NCBI GenBank assembly: GCA_913064945.1 | Contig: CAJYAN010000010.1 | Location: 1 to 64,000, forward strand | DNA length: 64,000 nt | DNA from: an uncultured Gammaproteobacteria bacterium | GTDB lineage: Bacteria; Pseudomonadota; Gammaproteobacteria; UBA6429; Thiohalophilaceae | Direction: 5' to 3' | Shown here: positions 43,676-52,146 of the stretch, piece by piece | Position numbering within the stretch: position 1 is the stretch's first letter | Layout of the letters: each line of letters starts with the position of its first letter | The notes under the pieces: model-generated | The model's database searches: none | What the model was told of the DNA's origin: nothing | The model's input: only the letters and a program-made list of their open reading frames with translations | Made by a program: the position numbers and the translations under genes

Positions 43676-44575
43676 CTAACCCGCCTTCCAGGTTGCAATT
43701 GCAACCAATAACATTGCCGTCATGCTGCCACTGATCCACGACCAAAGTGGAAAACGGCGGCGTGTCCATTGCTGTGAAGTTCGAGTATCTTCAATTGCCT
43801 GTTTTGCATGAATCGCTGTTACCAGGTGATTGCCTTTTCCAAAACAGGCCATCAATGCCTTATGGCATAAAATATTAATTAACCGGGGTATGCCGTGGCT
43901 ATTTTTGTAAATTAATGCCAACGCCCTGTCATCAAACAACAGTACACCCTTATAACCGGCAATATTCAAACGGTGTTGAATATAGGATTTCATTCCTTCC
44001 CGGTCGATTGGTTCTATAGTATAGGCAAACGTGATGCGCTGCTTTAATTGACGAATTTTTACCTGCTCCAGTCGTTTATCCAGTTCTGGCTGACCAAACA
44101 TCACCACCTGTAGAAGTTTCCTTTTCTCTGTTTCCAGGTTTGTTATCAGTCTCAGCGCCTCCAGGGTTTCGTCCGGCATCGCCTGCACCTCATCGATACA
44201 CAGGACTATTTTTTTTCCCGCCTTGGTGAGCTCAATCAAACGCTTCGAAATTAGACTTTGCAGTCGGTGTACGAAATGACTTATCTCCACACCCAACTCT
44301 TCAGCCAGTGCAACCTGTAAACCATACGGTGACAATAGGGGGTTAGGTAAATAAATTGTGAGATAGTCATTATGTAGCGAATTGAGTAATTTCCGGCACA
44401 AGAGTGTCTTGCCTGTACCCACTTCGCCAGTAACCTTAATAAAACCCTCGCCGGTTTTCAGTGCGACTAACAATGTATTCAGTGCCTGGGCATAGTGTCC
44501 ATAGGCAAAAAAGTATTCTGTATCCGGTGATAGTGAAAAGGGTGCCTGTTTCAAGCCAAAGTAACGTTGGTACAT
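43676..44575 (-). CDS. mshM: MSHA biogenesis ATPase MshM (ExeA-like AAA)
   Basis: The protein of about 299 residues has Walker A GEVGTGKT near 48, Walker B KIVLCIDEVQAM, and an ExeA/GspA-like AAA fold. A C-terminal transmembrane helix (about 280-297) is present. These proteins help build the secretin through peptidoglycan. The ATG at 44575 overlaps the mshL stop (TGATG) and has AGGAG 8 bases upstream. It gives the family start MYQRYFGLKQAPFSLSPD, so the 23 extra in-frame codons upstream are discarded. Confidence 0.9.
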   Translation of the reverse strand: MYQRYFGLKQAPFSLSPDTEYFFAYGHYAQALNTLLVALKTGEGFIKVTGEVGTGKTLLCRKLLNSLHNDYLTIYLPNPLLSPYGLQVALAEELGVEISHFVHRLQSLISKRLIELTKAGKKIVLCIDEVQAMPDETLEALRLITNLETEKRKLLQVVMFGQPELDKRLEQVKIRQLKQRITFAYTIEPIDREGMKSYIQHRLNIAGYKGVLLFDDRALALIYKNSHGIPRLINILCHKALMACFGKGNHLVTAIHAKQAIEDTRTSQQWTRRRFPLWSWISGSMTAMLLVAIATWKAG

Positions 44576-46329
44576 CAAGGTTTCTCCTTGCCTTCCCAGA
44601 ACTTCCTGAACCGACCACGTGTCTTTTTTAGCTGATTTGACCATTGCTCATCACGGTCAATCACCACTGGTTTTAATAAAATCACTAATTCACTTTTATG
44701 CGAAGCCTGTTTCTTATGTTTGAATAAGTTTCCAACGACGGGTATATCACTCAGGCCTGGTACGCCAGCATTATCGTTGCTCGTTGAGTTTTGCATCAAG
44801 CCACCAATTATCACGACCTGTCCACTCTTGGCGCGTATAACACTGTCGGATTCACGAATAGTACTTACCGCTAGTGGAATACTCAGACTCGTCGTCGATG
44901 AGGTGCTTATTTGTTTACTTTTCTCCGTAACTTGCACGACCGTCGGGTGTATATACAGTATTACATTATCATCTTCGCTAATCTGCGGCAGGACATCCAG
45001 AGCCACTCCAGAAAAGAATGGCGTTAGCTCGACATTATTCTGTGTGCTGCTGGTACCCGTCGTTACATTTGTATTACTCGCAACATTCGTTACAAAAAAT
45101 TCGTCTGTGCCGACCTTAATCACCGCTTTTTGATTATTGACCGTTGAAACCTGAGGGCTAGAAAGTACATGCACATCACCCTGAGATTTTAGCAATTCGA
45201 TAAAGGCTGAAAAATCATTACTAATATTTAATGCCAGGCTGAAGGCACCGCCAAATGCCGAGGCGGCTGTCCCAGTAATTTGGTTCAATGCACTCGGATC
45301 CAGTGTTCCTGACTGACCTCGAATACCTGTATAGCCAGTATCAAATACGCTCCCCCCGCCACCAGTTTGGCCTAAGAGAAAACGGTTGCTATCTGTCTGC
45401 TTTAATGCGGCCCAGTTAATCCCGGATTGGAAACCCTTTTTCAGTTCAACCTCTAAAATCTTTGCCTCAATGATGACCTGTCGCTGCACAATCGCCTGTG
45501 TATCTTTCAAATATTGCTCTACCGCCCTCAGCTCCTCTGGCATTGCCCGCACTACCACGACGCCCGAATGTGGACTTACAACGACACTGCGTCCTTTTCC
45601 TGTACCAACCATGGTCTTAAGCGCTGAACTCAGCTCTGACCAGAAATCTGAATCTGTCTCTGTGTTTACCTCACTCCCTGATACACTACCTGTCCTTTGT
45701 GCATTACCTGAATTATTATTACCTGAACTATTATTTGAATTACTTGTTGTGTCTGTTACCTGCCCAGAACTGACCCTCACATCTGACTTGCTCGTTCTTT
45801 TAATCGCCAGATAATTTATCTTAAATGTTCTGGACCGTATCGCATTTGCATATACCCTATAACCTGTTTGATCCTTTTCATAATCATATCCATATACCTG
45901 TCGTACCACTCTCATGACATCTTCGATACTGACATTCTTCAAATCAAGACTGATGAAACCTTTCACATCAGGGTGTACTACCATATTGTAAGGTGTGCCC
46001 TGTACTAAACCCATGAAAAACTGTTTGGCACGCTCATGATTCACTTTGATGTCAAAATGTGGTTCTATATCAAGCTGTTTTTTACCCGGCAGCTGGATAT
46101 TGATTGGTGGCAATAAATCCGCAACTGTTGGGTTATAAGCCTGTTCTTTTTTCTTCACCTGTTCACTTTTACCATCCAGTGCCTGCTCAAAGAGTCTCCA
46201 TGAATCTTTGTCCTGCGGTTGCTCTGATGCACAGGACACCAACGTCAACATTGTCAGTATTAACAGCCATTTTTTATTGATAACAGAAAAATTATTCTCT
46301 TTATCTTTATTTAATAGCACGAGCTTCAC
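44575..46329 (-). CDS. mshL: MSHA secretin MshL
   Basis: The 584-residue outer-membrane secretin has a lipobox LVSC near residue 33. N-terminal secretin/STN domains follow (GTPYNMVVHPDVKGFISLDL), then a Ser/Asn-rich loop (about 200-230) and the C-terminal beta-barrel region with VPGLSDIPVVGNLFKHKK. It forms the pore through which the pilus leaves the cell. The GTG start overlaps the mshK stop (GTGA), which leaves a rather long n-region before the lipoprotein signal. A later start is possible. Confidence 0.92.
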   Translation of the reverse strand: MKLVLLNKDKENNFSVINKKWLLILTMLTLVSCASEQPQDKDSWRLFEQALDGKSEQVKKKEQAYNPTVADLLPPINIQLPGKKQLDIEPHFDIKVNHERAKQFFMGLVQGTPYNMVVHPDVKGFISLDLKNVSIEDVMRVVRQVYGYDYEKDQTGYRVYANAIRSRTFKINYLAIKRTSKSDVRVSSGQVTDTTSNSNNSSGNNNSGNAQRTGSVSGSEVNTETDSDFWSELSSALKTMVGTGKGRSVVVSPHSGVVVVRAMPEELRAVEQYLKDTQAIVQRQVIIEAKILEVELKKGFQSGINWAALKQTDSNRFLLGQTGGGGSVFDTGYTGIRGQSGTLDPSALNQITGTAASAFGGAFSLALNISNDFSAFIELLKSQGDVHVLSSPQVSTVNNQKAVIKVGTDEFFVTNVASNTNVTTGTSSTQNNVELTPFFSGVALDVLPQISEDDNVILYIHPTVVQVTEKSKQISTSSTTSLSIPLAVSTIRESDSVIRAKSGQVVIIGGLMQNSTSNDNAGVPGLSDIPVVGNLFKHKKQASHKSELVILLKPVVIDRDEQWSNQLKKTRGRFRKFWEGKEKP

Positions 46330-46670
46330 TCCGAACTTATTTTATGCACATGTTTATCAACAAAACGTAGCAGGTAGACAACGACAGGTTGCTTTTTATA
46401 AAGTATTGTTACTGATGCCGGTTTTATATCAATTATTTGACCACCACTGACCTTTGCTCCCTTGCCCACCGTTCTGCCATTTATCGTTGCCAGTTTACGA
46501 TTTTTACTAATGAGCGTGGACGTAAGAAGCCAACGAGGCCTGTCTTTACTGCCTGAGTCTGTCTGTGTCCCTCGAAAATTTGGTGGCTGCATGGGGTCCG
46601 TCATTGCCATGACATTCCCGGCCGTCAACAGTATCTGTACTATCATCATCATATACAGAGATTTAAACAC
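46326..46670 (-). CDS. mshK: MSHA biogenesis protein MshK
   Basis: The small protein of about 114 residues has a signal peptide (LYMMMIVQILLTAGNVMA) and a PilP-like beta domain. The MTDPMQPPNF opening and ISKNRKLATINGRTVGKGAKVSGG are recognisable for MshK. It links the inner-membrane MshI/J complex with the secretin. It overlaps mshJ and mshL at its two ends. The GTG at 46670 has GAGGG 8 bases upstream and is preferred over the adjacent TTG at 46673. Confidence 0.83.
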   Translation of the reverse strand: MFKSLYMMMIVQILLTAGNVMAMTDPMQPPNFRGTQTDSGSKDRPRWLLTSTLISKNRKLATINGRTVGKGAKVSGGQIIDIKPASVTILYKKQPVVVYLLRFVDKHVHKISSE

Positions 46671-47325
46671 CAATCCAGCCCTCTTTTAGACTTAAGGTAT
46701 GCACTTTTAATGTTATTTTTGCCTGCGGATATTTAATCATTTCAATATCAATACCATCCCAGTAAAAATCCCACTGCAATGCCTCCAGGGCTTTTAAATA
46801 TGCTGCGGTGTCGACGTAGCTACCTGTCAGCTCTAATTCAAAACCATGTCTATATAACCCGAATTTTTTACTCTCTTGTTTTTCTTTTTTATTATCTTCC
46901 AGTATGTACTCAGCCGGGAGGTTTTTTAGTTTAACTAAATGCAGATGGCCACTACTCTTCAAAACATCCTCTAACGCTGCTGCCATTTTGTTTGGGTCAA
47001 CAAATCCATGCATATTTTTTTGCAGCACATTGTTGACAGTCTCTAACTTTTTTTTGAGTAAATTAATTTTCTTTTTCTTAAGCTCATTGGGGTCATTCTT
47101 TGCCTGCTGAAGAATTGAATTTATAGTTAGTTGAATATTCTGCACCTGCTGCTTTAGTGCAACATTCTTCTCTATAATTTGCGTACGACGTTCACGCTGC
47201 GGATCACTAATTATTAAAACCCAGGCACTTATGATTGCTACTGCACAAACAGCGATCATTAATATACGTTCTCGCTCATTTCTCGAATCAAACCACGCAC
47301 TTATCACTTGCCAATAGTGCTTCAT
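46663..47325 (-). CDS. mshJ: MSHA biogenesis protein MshJ (PilO-like)
   Basis: The 220-residue inner-membrane protein has one N-terminal helix near 22-42. A coiled coil follows (IIEKNVALKQQVQNI to LLKKKLETVNNVL), then a PilO/GspM-like ferredoxin fold in the periplasm. It pairs with the PilN-like protein just upstream, with which it overlaps by 4 bases. It is part of the alignment complex between platform and secretin. Confidence 0.85.
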   Translation of the reverse strand: MKHYWQVISAWFDSRNERERILMIAVCAVAIISAWVLIISDPQRERRTQIIEKNVALKQQVQNIQLTINSILQQAKNDPNELKKKKINLLKKKLETVNNVLQKNMHGFVDPNKMAAALEDVLKSSGHLHLVKLKNLPAEYILEDNKKEKQESKKFGLYRHGFELELTGSYVDTAAYLKALEALQWDFYWDGIDIEMIKYPQAKITLKVHTLSLKEGWIGV

Positions 47326-47933
47326 TGCTTTTCGTCACCTGCATAGTCAGTATTCATTCTAAAATTTATCCAGTTATTTTCCTTTTTAATTCGAGACAGC
47401 ATAAATGTCTTGAATTCTTTACCTGCAAATACCGATTCACCACCAAGGCGCTGAAGAAGTACCGGCACCAACTCTGGCCTGGTTGCACTTCCAGCTAAAC
47501 TCATTTTCTCGCCACCGTGATTTATTACTACATGGGTCAACCATGTACCAGGAACATGTTGATCGGCTAGACCTCGCAGATACTTTGAAAATCCCACAGA
47601 ATTGCCATATTCATCTCTATTCAAAACACCAACAATTTTCTTTTTTAGTTTCAATTCCTCTTCAAGTTGGGTGATGCGTGCCTGCAGCTGCTTGTCTTCT
47701 GTACGCCGCGGATATTGTATTTCAATGGTTTTTAGTTCGCTTTGTTTGGCTAACCACTGCTGTTTGCTCAATAGCAAATCCTGTTGTCTATTCCACGTTT
47801 GCCAGTAGCCATAAAAATCGATCACCAGCATCACGCCAAGACAAATCAGTACTGTGCTTGCCAGTTGCTTTGATGACCAACGAAGCCTGGTTGGCTTTAA
47901 TACATCCTGATATAAGTTAATCTGTTGTCTCAT
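47322..47933 (-). CDS. PilN-like MSHA biogenesis protein (MshI2)
   Basis: The 203-residue bitopic protein starts MRQQINLYQDVL, like PilN where the NLL/NLY N-terminal motif binds the cytoplasmic actin-like partner. A single helix lies near 25-45, followed by a coiled coil and a small periplasmic domain. Overlaps of 4 bases on both sides tie it to mshI and mshJ. In some msh operons this is called MshI2. Confidence 0.85.
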   Translation of the reverse strand: MRQQINLYQDVLKPTRLRWSSKQLASTVLICLGVMLVIDFYGYWQTWNRQQDLLLSKQQWLAKQSELKTIEIQYPRRTEDKQLQARITQLEEELKLKKKIVGVLNRDEYGNSVGFSKYLRGLADQHVPGTWLTHVVINHGGEKMSLAGSATRPELVPVLLQRLGGESVFAGKEFKTFMLSRIKKENNWINFRMNTDYAGDEKQ

Positions 47934-48907
47934 ACCTGCTTAATACCGTCATTCCTCAGTGCTGCCCCAATGGCTGACCAACAAACCGCCTGCCGATATC
48001 GGTCAACCGGTTCCTGCCAATCCAGGATGGTACTGATATCAAGCAAACGCACCTGCACACCTAACTGACTCTCGATATACTTGACTAGTCCCGGCACCTC
48101 AATTGCCAGGGGTGCGATGATGAGGCTGTTAATTGGTGCCAGCCCAAAATGACTTTCATAATAATCTAGCGAGCGTTGCACCTCGAGAACGATTTGATCC
48201 ATCGCCCGCTGTAAATCTGGCGATAGACCCACCATACTGAAACCGTCATCTTCTCCATCTTGCGGGCGATCCAGTTCACGATAACCAAAATCCAGCTGTC
48301 GGGATAAGTACAATGTTGATTGATGGGTTAATGTCAGTAAACCATGGTCAGCACCGAGTGCGAGTAGCGCTACACCCTTTTCATTCTCCGGCAACCATTC
48401 CGCAATATTCCTCTGCGTTAACTCAGGGATATCAATGGCCTCTAACTGAACATTGTTTTCCTGTAATAACAGTGTCTTTTCCTGCAGTCGGCTTTTCTCG
48501 GCAACAACGACATAAACCATTGCCTGTCGACTACTGCCTGCGGGCTGTGGCACATCAAAAATATCAATTAACGCCTCACCGACATCAAAATCAATTAAAT
48601 CTTTCAGCTTCCAACGAATCGCCTGCAGCACCTCTTCGGGTTCAACCTGTGGCGCTTCCATGGTCTGTATACTGAAATCGGGTTTTTCCAGCACCAGCGT
48701 CGTGTCCTGATCCGTTGCATTATGTACTTTTAATAGCTTGCGTAGACTGGTGGCGATGTTATTCGTCTCGCCGTATGCCTCAAACGCACAGGTGAGTAGT
48801 TGAGGTGGAGTGCTTTCGCTACTAATTCGAGCCAAAGCGATTCCCTCAGGCTGGAGGCTTATCCCCAGCCTTTCTCGTGTTTTCTTCTTTCGTGTCTTAA
48901 ATCTCAA
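47930..48907 (-). CDS. mshI: MSHA biogenesis protein MshI (PilM-like)
   Basis: The 325-residue cytoplasmic actin-fold protein resembles PilM/GspL. It has ISLQPEGIALARIS at the N-terminus, LEKPDFSIQTME, and GVALLALGADHGLLTL in the second half. It recruits the PilN-like protein through that protein's N-terminal motif. It starts at a TTG (no ATG available) with a weak ribosome site. It is the first gene of the minus-strand msh half. Upstream, a TATAAT on the minus strand (49013-49008) is a candidate -10 box. Confidence 0.86.
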   Translation of the reverse strand: MRFKTRKKKTRERLGISLQPEGIALARISSESTPPQLLTCAFEAYGETNNIATSLRKLLKVHNATDQDTTLVLEKPDFSIQTMEAPQVEPEEVLQAIRWKLKDLIDFDVGEALIDIFDVPQPAGSSRQAMVYVVVAEKSRLQEKTLLLQENNVQLEAIDIPELTQRNIAEWLPENEKGVALLALGADHGLLTLTHQSTLYLSRQLDFGYRELDRPQDGEDDGFSMVGLSPDLQRAMDQIVLEVQRSLDYYESHFGLAPINSLIIAPLAIEVPGLVKYIESQLGVQVRLLDISTILDWQEPVDRYRQAVCWSAIGAALRNDGIKQV

Positions 48908-49073
48908 CAGGACTCGTACTCAGCTTTTGTATTAATCGGCTTGTAATCACATAGCGGCAATATTGAATAAACCTAAAATAGCCTAATATGTCTATAGTTA
49001 GTTGATAATTATATACTAGTTTCTTAAATATGCCTTATAGAGCATTGTTTTTCATATCTTTTATTCCGCACAT

Positions 49074-49102
49074 AAAAAACGCCCCTAAAAAGGGGCGTTT
49101 TT
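49074..49102. terminator. Terminator downstream of glnA
   Basis: ACGCCCC (49079-49085) pairs with GGGGCGT (49092-49098) around a TAAAAA loop, with A- and T-runs on both sides, so it can act in both directions. It lies about 20 bases past the glnA stop codon and insulates glnA from the msh operon. Confidence 0.9.
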
Positions 49103-49123
49103 AAACCTAAAGCTGACTTCAAC

Positions 49124-50530
49124 TTATAGACTGTAGTACATGTCGAACTCAATCGGATGCGTTGTCATACGCATACGGGTAACTTCGTCCATTTTCAGAC
49201 CAATATAGGCATCAATCACGTCATCTGTGAACACGCCGCCAGCCTTGAGAAAGTCACGGTCTGCACTCAGTGCATCCAGTGCCATATCCAGGCTGTGACA
49301 AACGGTCGGAATCTGCGCGGCTTCTTCGGCTGGCAGGTCATACAGGTCCTTATCCATGGCGTCGCCAGGGTGGATCTTGTTCTGAATGCCATCCAGGCCA
49401 GCCATCATCATGGCGGCGAAGGCCAGGTAGGGGTTGGCTGTTGGATCTGGAAAACGTACCTCGATACGGCGGCCCTTTGGATTGGCGACGTACGGAATAC
49501 GGATCGAGGCCGAGCGGTTCCGGGCAGAATAGGCCAGCATGACCGGCGCCTCAAAGCCCGGGACCAGGCGCTTGTATGAGTTGGTCGAGGCATTGGTAAA
49601 GGCATTCAGGGCACGGGCGTGCTTGATAATACCACCGATGTAGAACAGGGCTGTTTCTGACAGGCCACCGTACTGATCACCGGAGAACAGGTTTTGTCCG
49701 CCCTTGGCCAGCGACTGATGCACATGCATCCCCGAACCATTATCACCAACAATCGGCTTTGGCATGAAGGTCACGGTCTTACCATAGGCATGGGCAACAT
49801 TCTGAATAACGTATTTCATACGCTGGTTCCAGTCCGCACGCTCAACCAGGGTGGCGAAACGAGTACCGATTTCACACTGACCGGCGGTCGCCACTTCGTG
49901 GTGGTGGACCTCAACAGGCACACCCACTTCTTCCAGCGCCAGGCACATGGCCGCGCGTATATCGTGCAGCGAGTCAACCGGGGGAACAGGGAAATAACCA
50001 CCCTTAACGCCTGGACGGTGACCCATGTTGCCGTCGGTATAGACTTTCTCTGAATTCCAGCCCGCCTCTTCAGAGTCGATTTTGACAAAACTGCCACTCA
50101 TATCTGAGCCCCAGCGGACGTCATCCAGGATAAAAAATTCAGGTTCCGGGCCAAAATAGGCTGCATCGGCCAGTCCAGTCGACTGCAAATAGGCCTCGGC
50201 GCGCTTGGCCAGTGATCGTGGGTCGCGCTCGTAGCCCTGACCAGTGGCGGGCTCAATGATGTCGCAGGAGATAATCAGGGTGGCTTCGTCAGTGAATGGG
50301 TCGATGAAAGCGGTATTGGCATCCGGCATTAAGATCATGTCTGATTCATTAATACCCTTCCAGCCGGAGATGGAAGACCCGTCAAACATTTTACCTTCAA
50401 CAAAGGTATCGGCTTCAATGGTACTGGCGGGAACGGAAACATGTTGTTCCTTACCGCGAGTATCGGTGAAACGGAAGTCGACAAACTTCACGTTATTGTC
50501 TTTCATCATTTTTAGTACTTGATCTGACAT
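49124..50530 (-). CDS. glnA: Glutamine synthetase type I
   Basis: The 468-residue dodecameric enzyme makes glutamine from glutamate, ammonia and ATP. Motifs are all present: [12 protein letters not shown] (near 50-61), MHVHQS, the ATP-binding [16 protein letters not shown] region, and the adenylylation Tyr in [10 protein letters not shown] near 397, so control by GlnE is expected. A GGAGG ribosome site precedes the ATG. It is transcribed from a sigma-54 promoter with an upstream NtrC box and followed by a strong terminator, so it is probably monocistronic. Confidence 0.97.
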   Translation of the reverse strand: MSDQVLKMMKDNNVKFVDFRFTDTRGKEQHVSVPASTIEADTFVEGKMFDGSSISGWKGINESDMILMPDANTAFIDPFTDEATLIISCDIIEPATGQGYERDPRSLAKRAEAYLQSTGLADAAYFGPEPEFFILDDVRWGSDMSGSFVKIDSEEAGWNSEKVYTDGNMGHRPGVKGGYFPVPPVDSLHDIRAAMCLALEEVGVPVEVHHHEVATAGQCEIGTRFATLVERADWNQRMKYVIQNVAHAYGKTVTFMPKPIVGDNGSGMHVHQSLAKGGQNLFSGDQYGGLSETALFYIGGIIKHARALNAFTNASTNSYKRLVPGFEAPVMLAYSARNRSASIRIPYVANPKGRRIEVRFPDPTANPYLAFAAMMMAGLDGIQNKIHPGDAMDKDLYDLPAEEAAQIPTVCHSLDMALDALSADRDFLKAGGVFTDDVIDAYIGLKMDEVTRMRMTTHPIEFDMYYSL

Positions 50531-50601
50531 GACTGCCTCCGCAAATCGTCAATTATGCTTTGCCCACAAGTGGGCGCGCGAGAAATTATGGCCTAAGATT
50601 T

Positions 50602-50617
50602 AGCACGAACCGTGCCA
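50602..50617 (-). promoter_or_regulatory. Sigma-54 (-24/-12) promoter of glnA
   Basis: On the minus strand TGGCACGGTTCGTGCT has GG and GC separated by exactly 10 bases, and matches the TGGCAC-N5-TTGCW consensus except for one base. The inferred transcript start is near 50591, giving a leader of about 60 bases. Confidence 0.85.
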
Positions 50618-50678
50618 CCAGATAACTAATTGTATTTATTGATTAAATTTACAAATTCTTTGCCTGGCATTCATTTTA

Positions 50679-50697
50679 TCGCACAATAATAGTGCGA
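50679..50697. promoter_or_regulatory. NtrC-binding box upstream of glnA
   Basis: TCGCAC-N7-GTGCGA is a perfect inverted repeat and fits the GCAC-N7-GTGC NtrC pattern. Its centre is about 97 bases before the inferred start. A second, half-matching copy (GCGT-N7-GTGC, 50711-50725) lies 30 bases further up, near three helical turns away, as in the paired sites of E. coli glnA. Confidence 0.8.
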
Positions 50698-50726
50698 TTA
50701 AATCAGTGCTGCGTAATTATGGTGCA

Positions 50727-51926
50727 TTAATGGAATATTAAATTTATGCTATCAACTTCCGCAACCTTTTGCGCTACCTGACTGAAACGTTCATCCAGCT
50801 GATGCTGTTTGCTGTTACCACCCTCCAGCACCGATAACGGCAGGAGCAAGTTTACCTTAATTTTTCCTGCAAGGTAGTGCAATGTGACGTCTTCAATCTG
50901 TTGTGACTCCGGAATTTCACTCCAGTGTGTCGATAACTTCGCCAACAAAGCCTGGCGTAAGGGCAGCTTGATATTCGGCCGGTAGATCTCATCATCTTCA
51001 GGGTCAATATGCACCATGACATCGGCTACCTCGTCGATATCACTTATCACCTGTTGGCGCACAAACTCACTAATTTGATGACCTTCTGACACGCTCAGTT
51101 GTGGTGCGACCTGGATATGCACATCAACCAGCGCATCTGATCCCATACGCCGGGTTCGCAAAATATGCAGTGTCTTGACACCATCCACCGCCAGAATACT
51201 TTTACGTATTGCCTTGACCCTTTCCGGTTCCAGGCCCGTATCGATGAGCTCGCGTACACTGTGCCAGCTCAGATCCCAGCTAATCTTGGCAATCATAATC
51301 GCCACGCCCACCGCCGCAATGGCGTCAAGATAACTAAGTCCTGCCATACTACCGGCGACACCAATCGCAACCACCACGGACGAAATGGCATCGGTACGCG
51401 AATGCCAGGCATTTGCCTTGAGCATATTGGAGCGATACTTCCGCGCTATTCTCATGGAATAGTGGTAAAGCCCCTCCTTAACAAAAATCGAGACGCTGGC
51501 TAGAACCAACGCCAGCATACCGGGCTGCCAGAGCTCACCCGGATGAAATAGGCGCGTCACCGCATCCCAGGTGATACCAATCGCGACAATAAACAGCGCC
51601 AGACCAAGTGCAACCGTGGCCAGGGTTTCAATACGGCCATGCCCATAGGGGTGGTCTTCATCCGCCTCACGATGTGAATGTTTGGCCGCATAGATCACAA
51701 TAAAATCGGTAAACAGATCAGACAGGGAGTGCACACCATCCGCAATCAGGGCCGTCGAATTACCGATAAAACCACCCACGATTTTGACGATACCCAGCAG
51801 TAAATCAAATAACGAACCTACCAGTGTCACACGCAATACTTCCTGATAGCGTTTGTCTCTAGCCTCCTGGCTATTGATACCGGACATTGTCGACGGCGCA
51901 CCGAGATGATCATTCATCTGTTTCAC
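50727..51926 (-). CDS. Cation diffusion facilitator (CDF) transporter
   Basis: The 399-residue membrane protein has six helices. Metal-site residues are in ALIADGVHSLSDLFTDF (near 62, HxxxD) and HSRTDAISSVVVAIG (near 180). The C-terminal cytoplasmic domain (about 225-310) has the ferredoxin-like CDF fold, followed by an extra stretch of 90 residues beyond the usual length. It exports divalent metal (Zn, Fe, Mn or similar) in exchange for protons. Its start overlaps the TusA-like gene by 17 bases, an unusual partnership. Confidence 0.9.
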   Translation of the reverse strand: MKQMNDHLGAPSTMSGINSQEARDKRYQEVLRVTLVGSLFDLLLGIVKIVGGFIGNSTALIADGVHSLSDLFTDFIVIYAAKHSHREADEDHPYGHGRIETLATVALGLALFIVAIGITWDAVTRLFHPGELWQPGMLALVLASVSIFVKEGLYHYSMRIARKYRSNMLKANAWHSRTDAISSVVVAIGVAGSMAGLSYLDAIAAVGVAIMIAKISWDLSWHSVRELIDTGLEPERVKAIRKSILAVDGVKTLHILRTRRMGSDALVDVHIQVAPQLSVSEGHQISEFVRQQVISDIDEVADVMVHIDPEDDEIYRPNIKLPLRQALLAKLSTHWSEIPESQQIEDVTLHYLAGKIKVNLLLPLSVLEGGNSKQHQLDERFSQVAQKVAEVDSINLIFH

Positions 51927-52146
51927 CTATTTGCAGAATAATTTTTACCTCATCCCCTTCCTGCCCTGCGCTAATCACCTCATGACCATTAATACGGCAC
52001 CAGGCCGGCACATCGTTGACGGCACCCGGGTCGGTACAGACCACTTCCAGGATATCACCCGTGTTTAGCTCACTGGCCCGGTTTTGTACCTTGATCACCG
52101 GCATCGGGCATAGCAGTCGACGTGCATCAAGCTGATAAGTGCTCAT
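51910..52146 (-). CDS. TusA/SirA-family sulfur carrier protein
   Basis: The 78-residue protein has the family motif RRLLCPMPVIKVQN, with the persulfide-carrying Cys near residue 13 and the CPxP turn. TusA proteins accept sulfane sulfur and pass it to tRNA-thiolating enzymes or to sulfur oxidation. The start codon overlaps the stop of the PP-loop gene (ATGA), which fixes the start at 52146. This coupling suggests it delivers sulfur to that enzyme. Confidence 0.9.
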   Translation of the reverse strand: MSTYQLDARRLLCPMPVIKVQNRASELNTGDILEVVCTDPGAVNDVPAWCRINGHEVISAGQEGDEVKIILQIGETDE

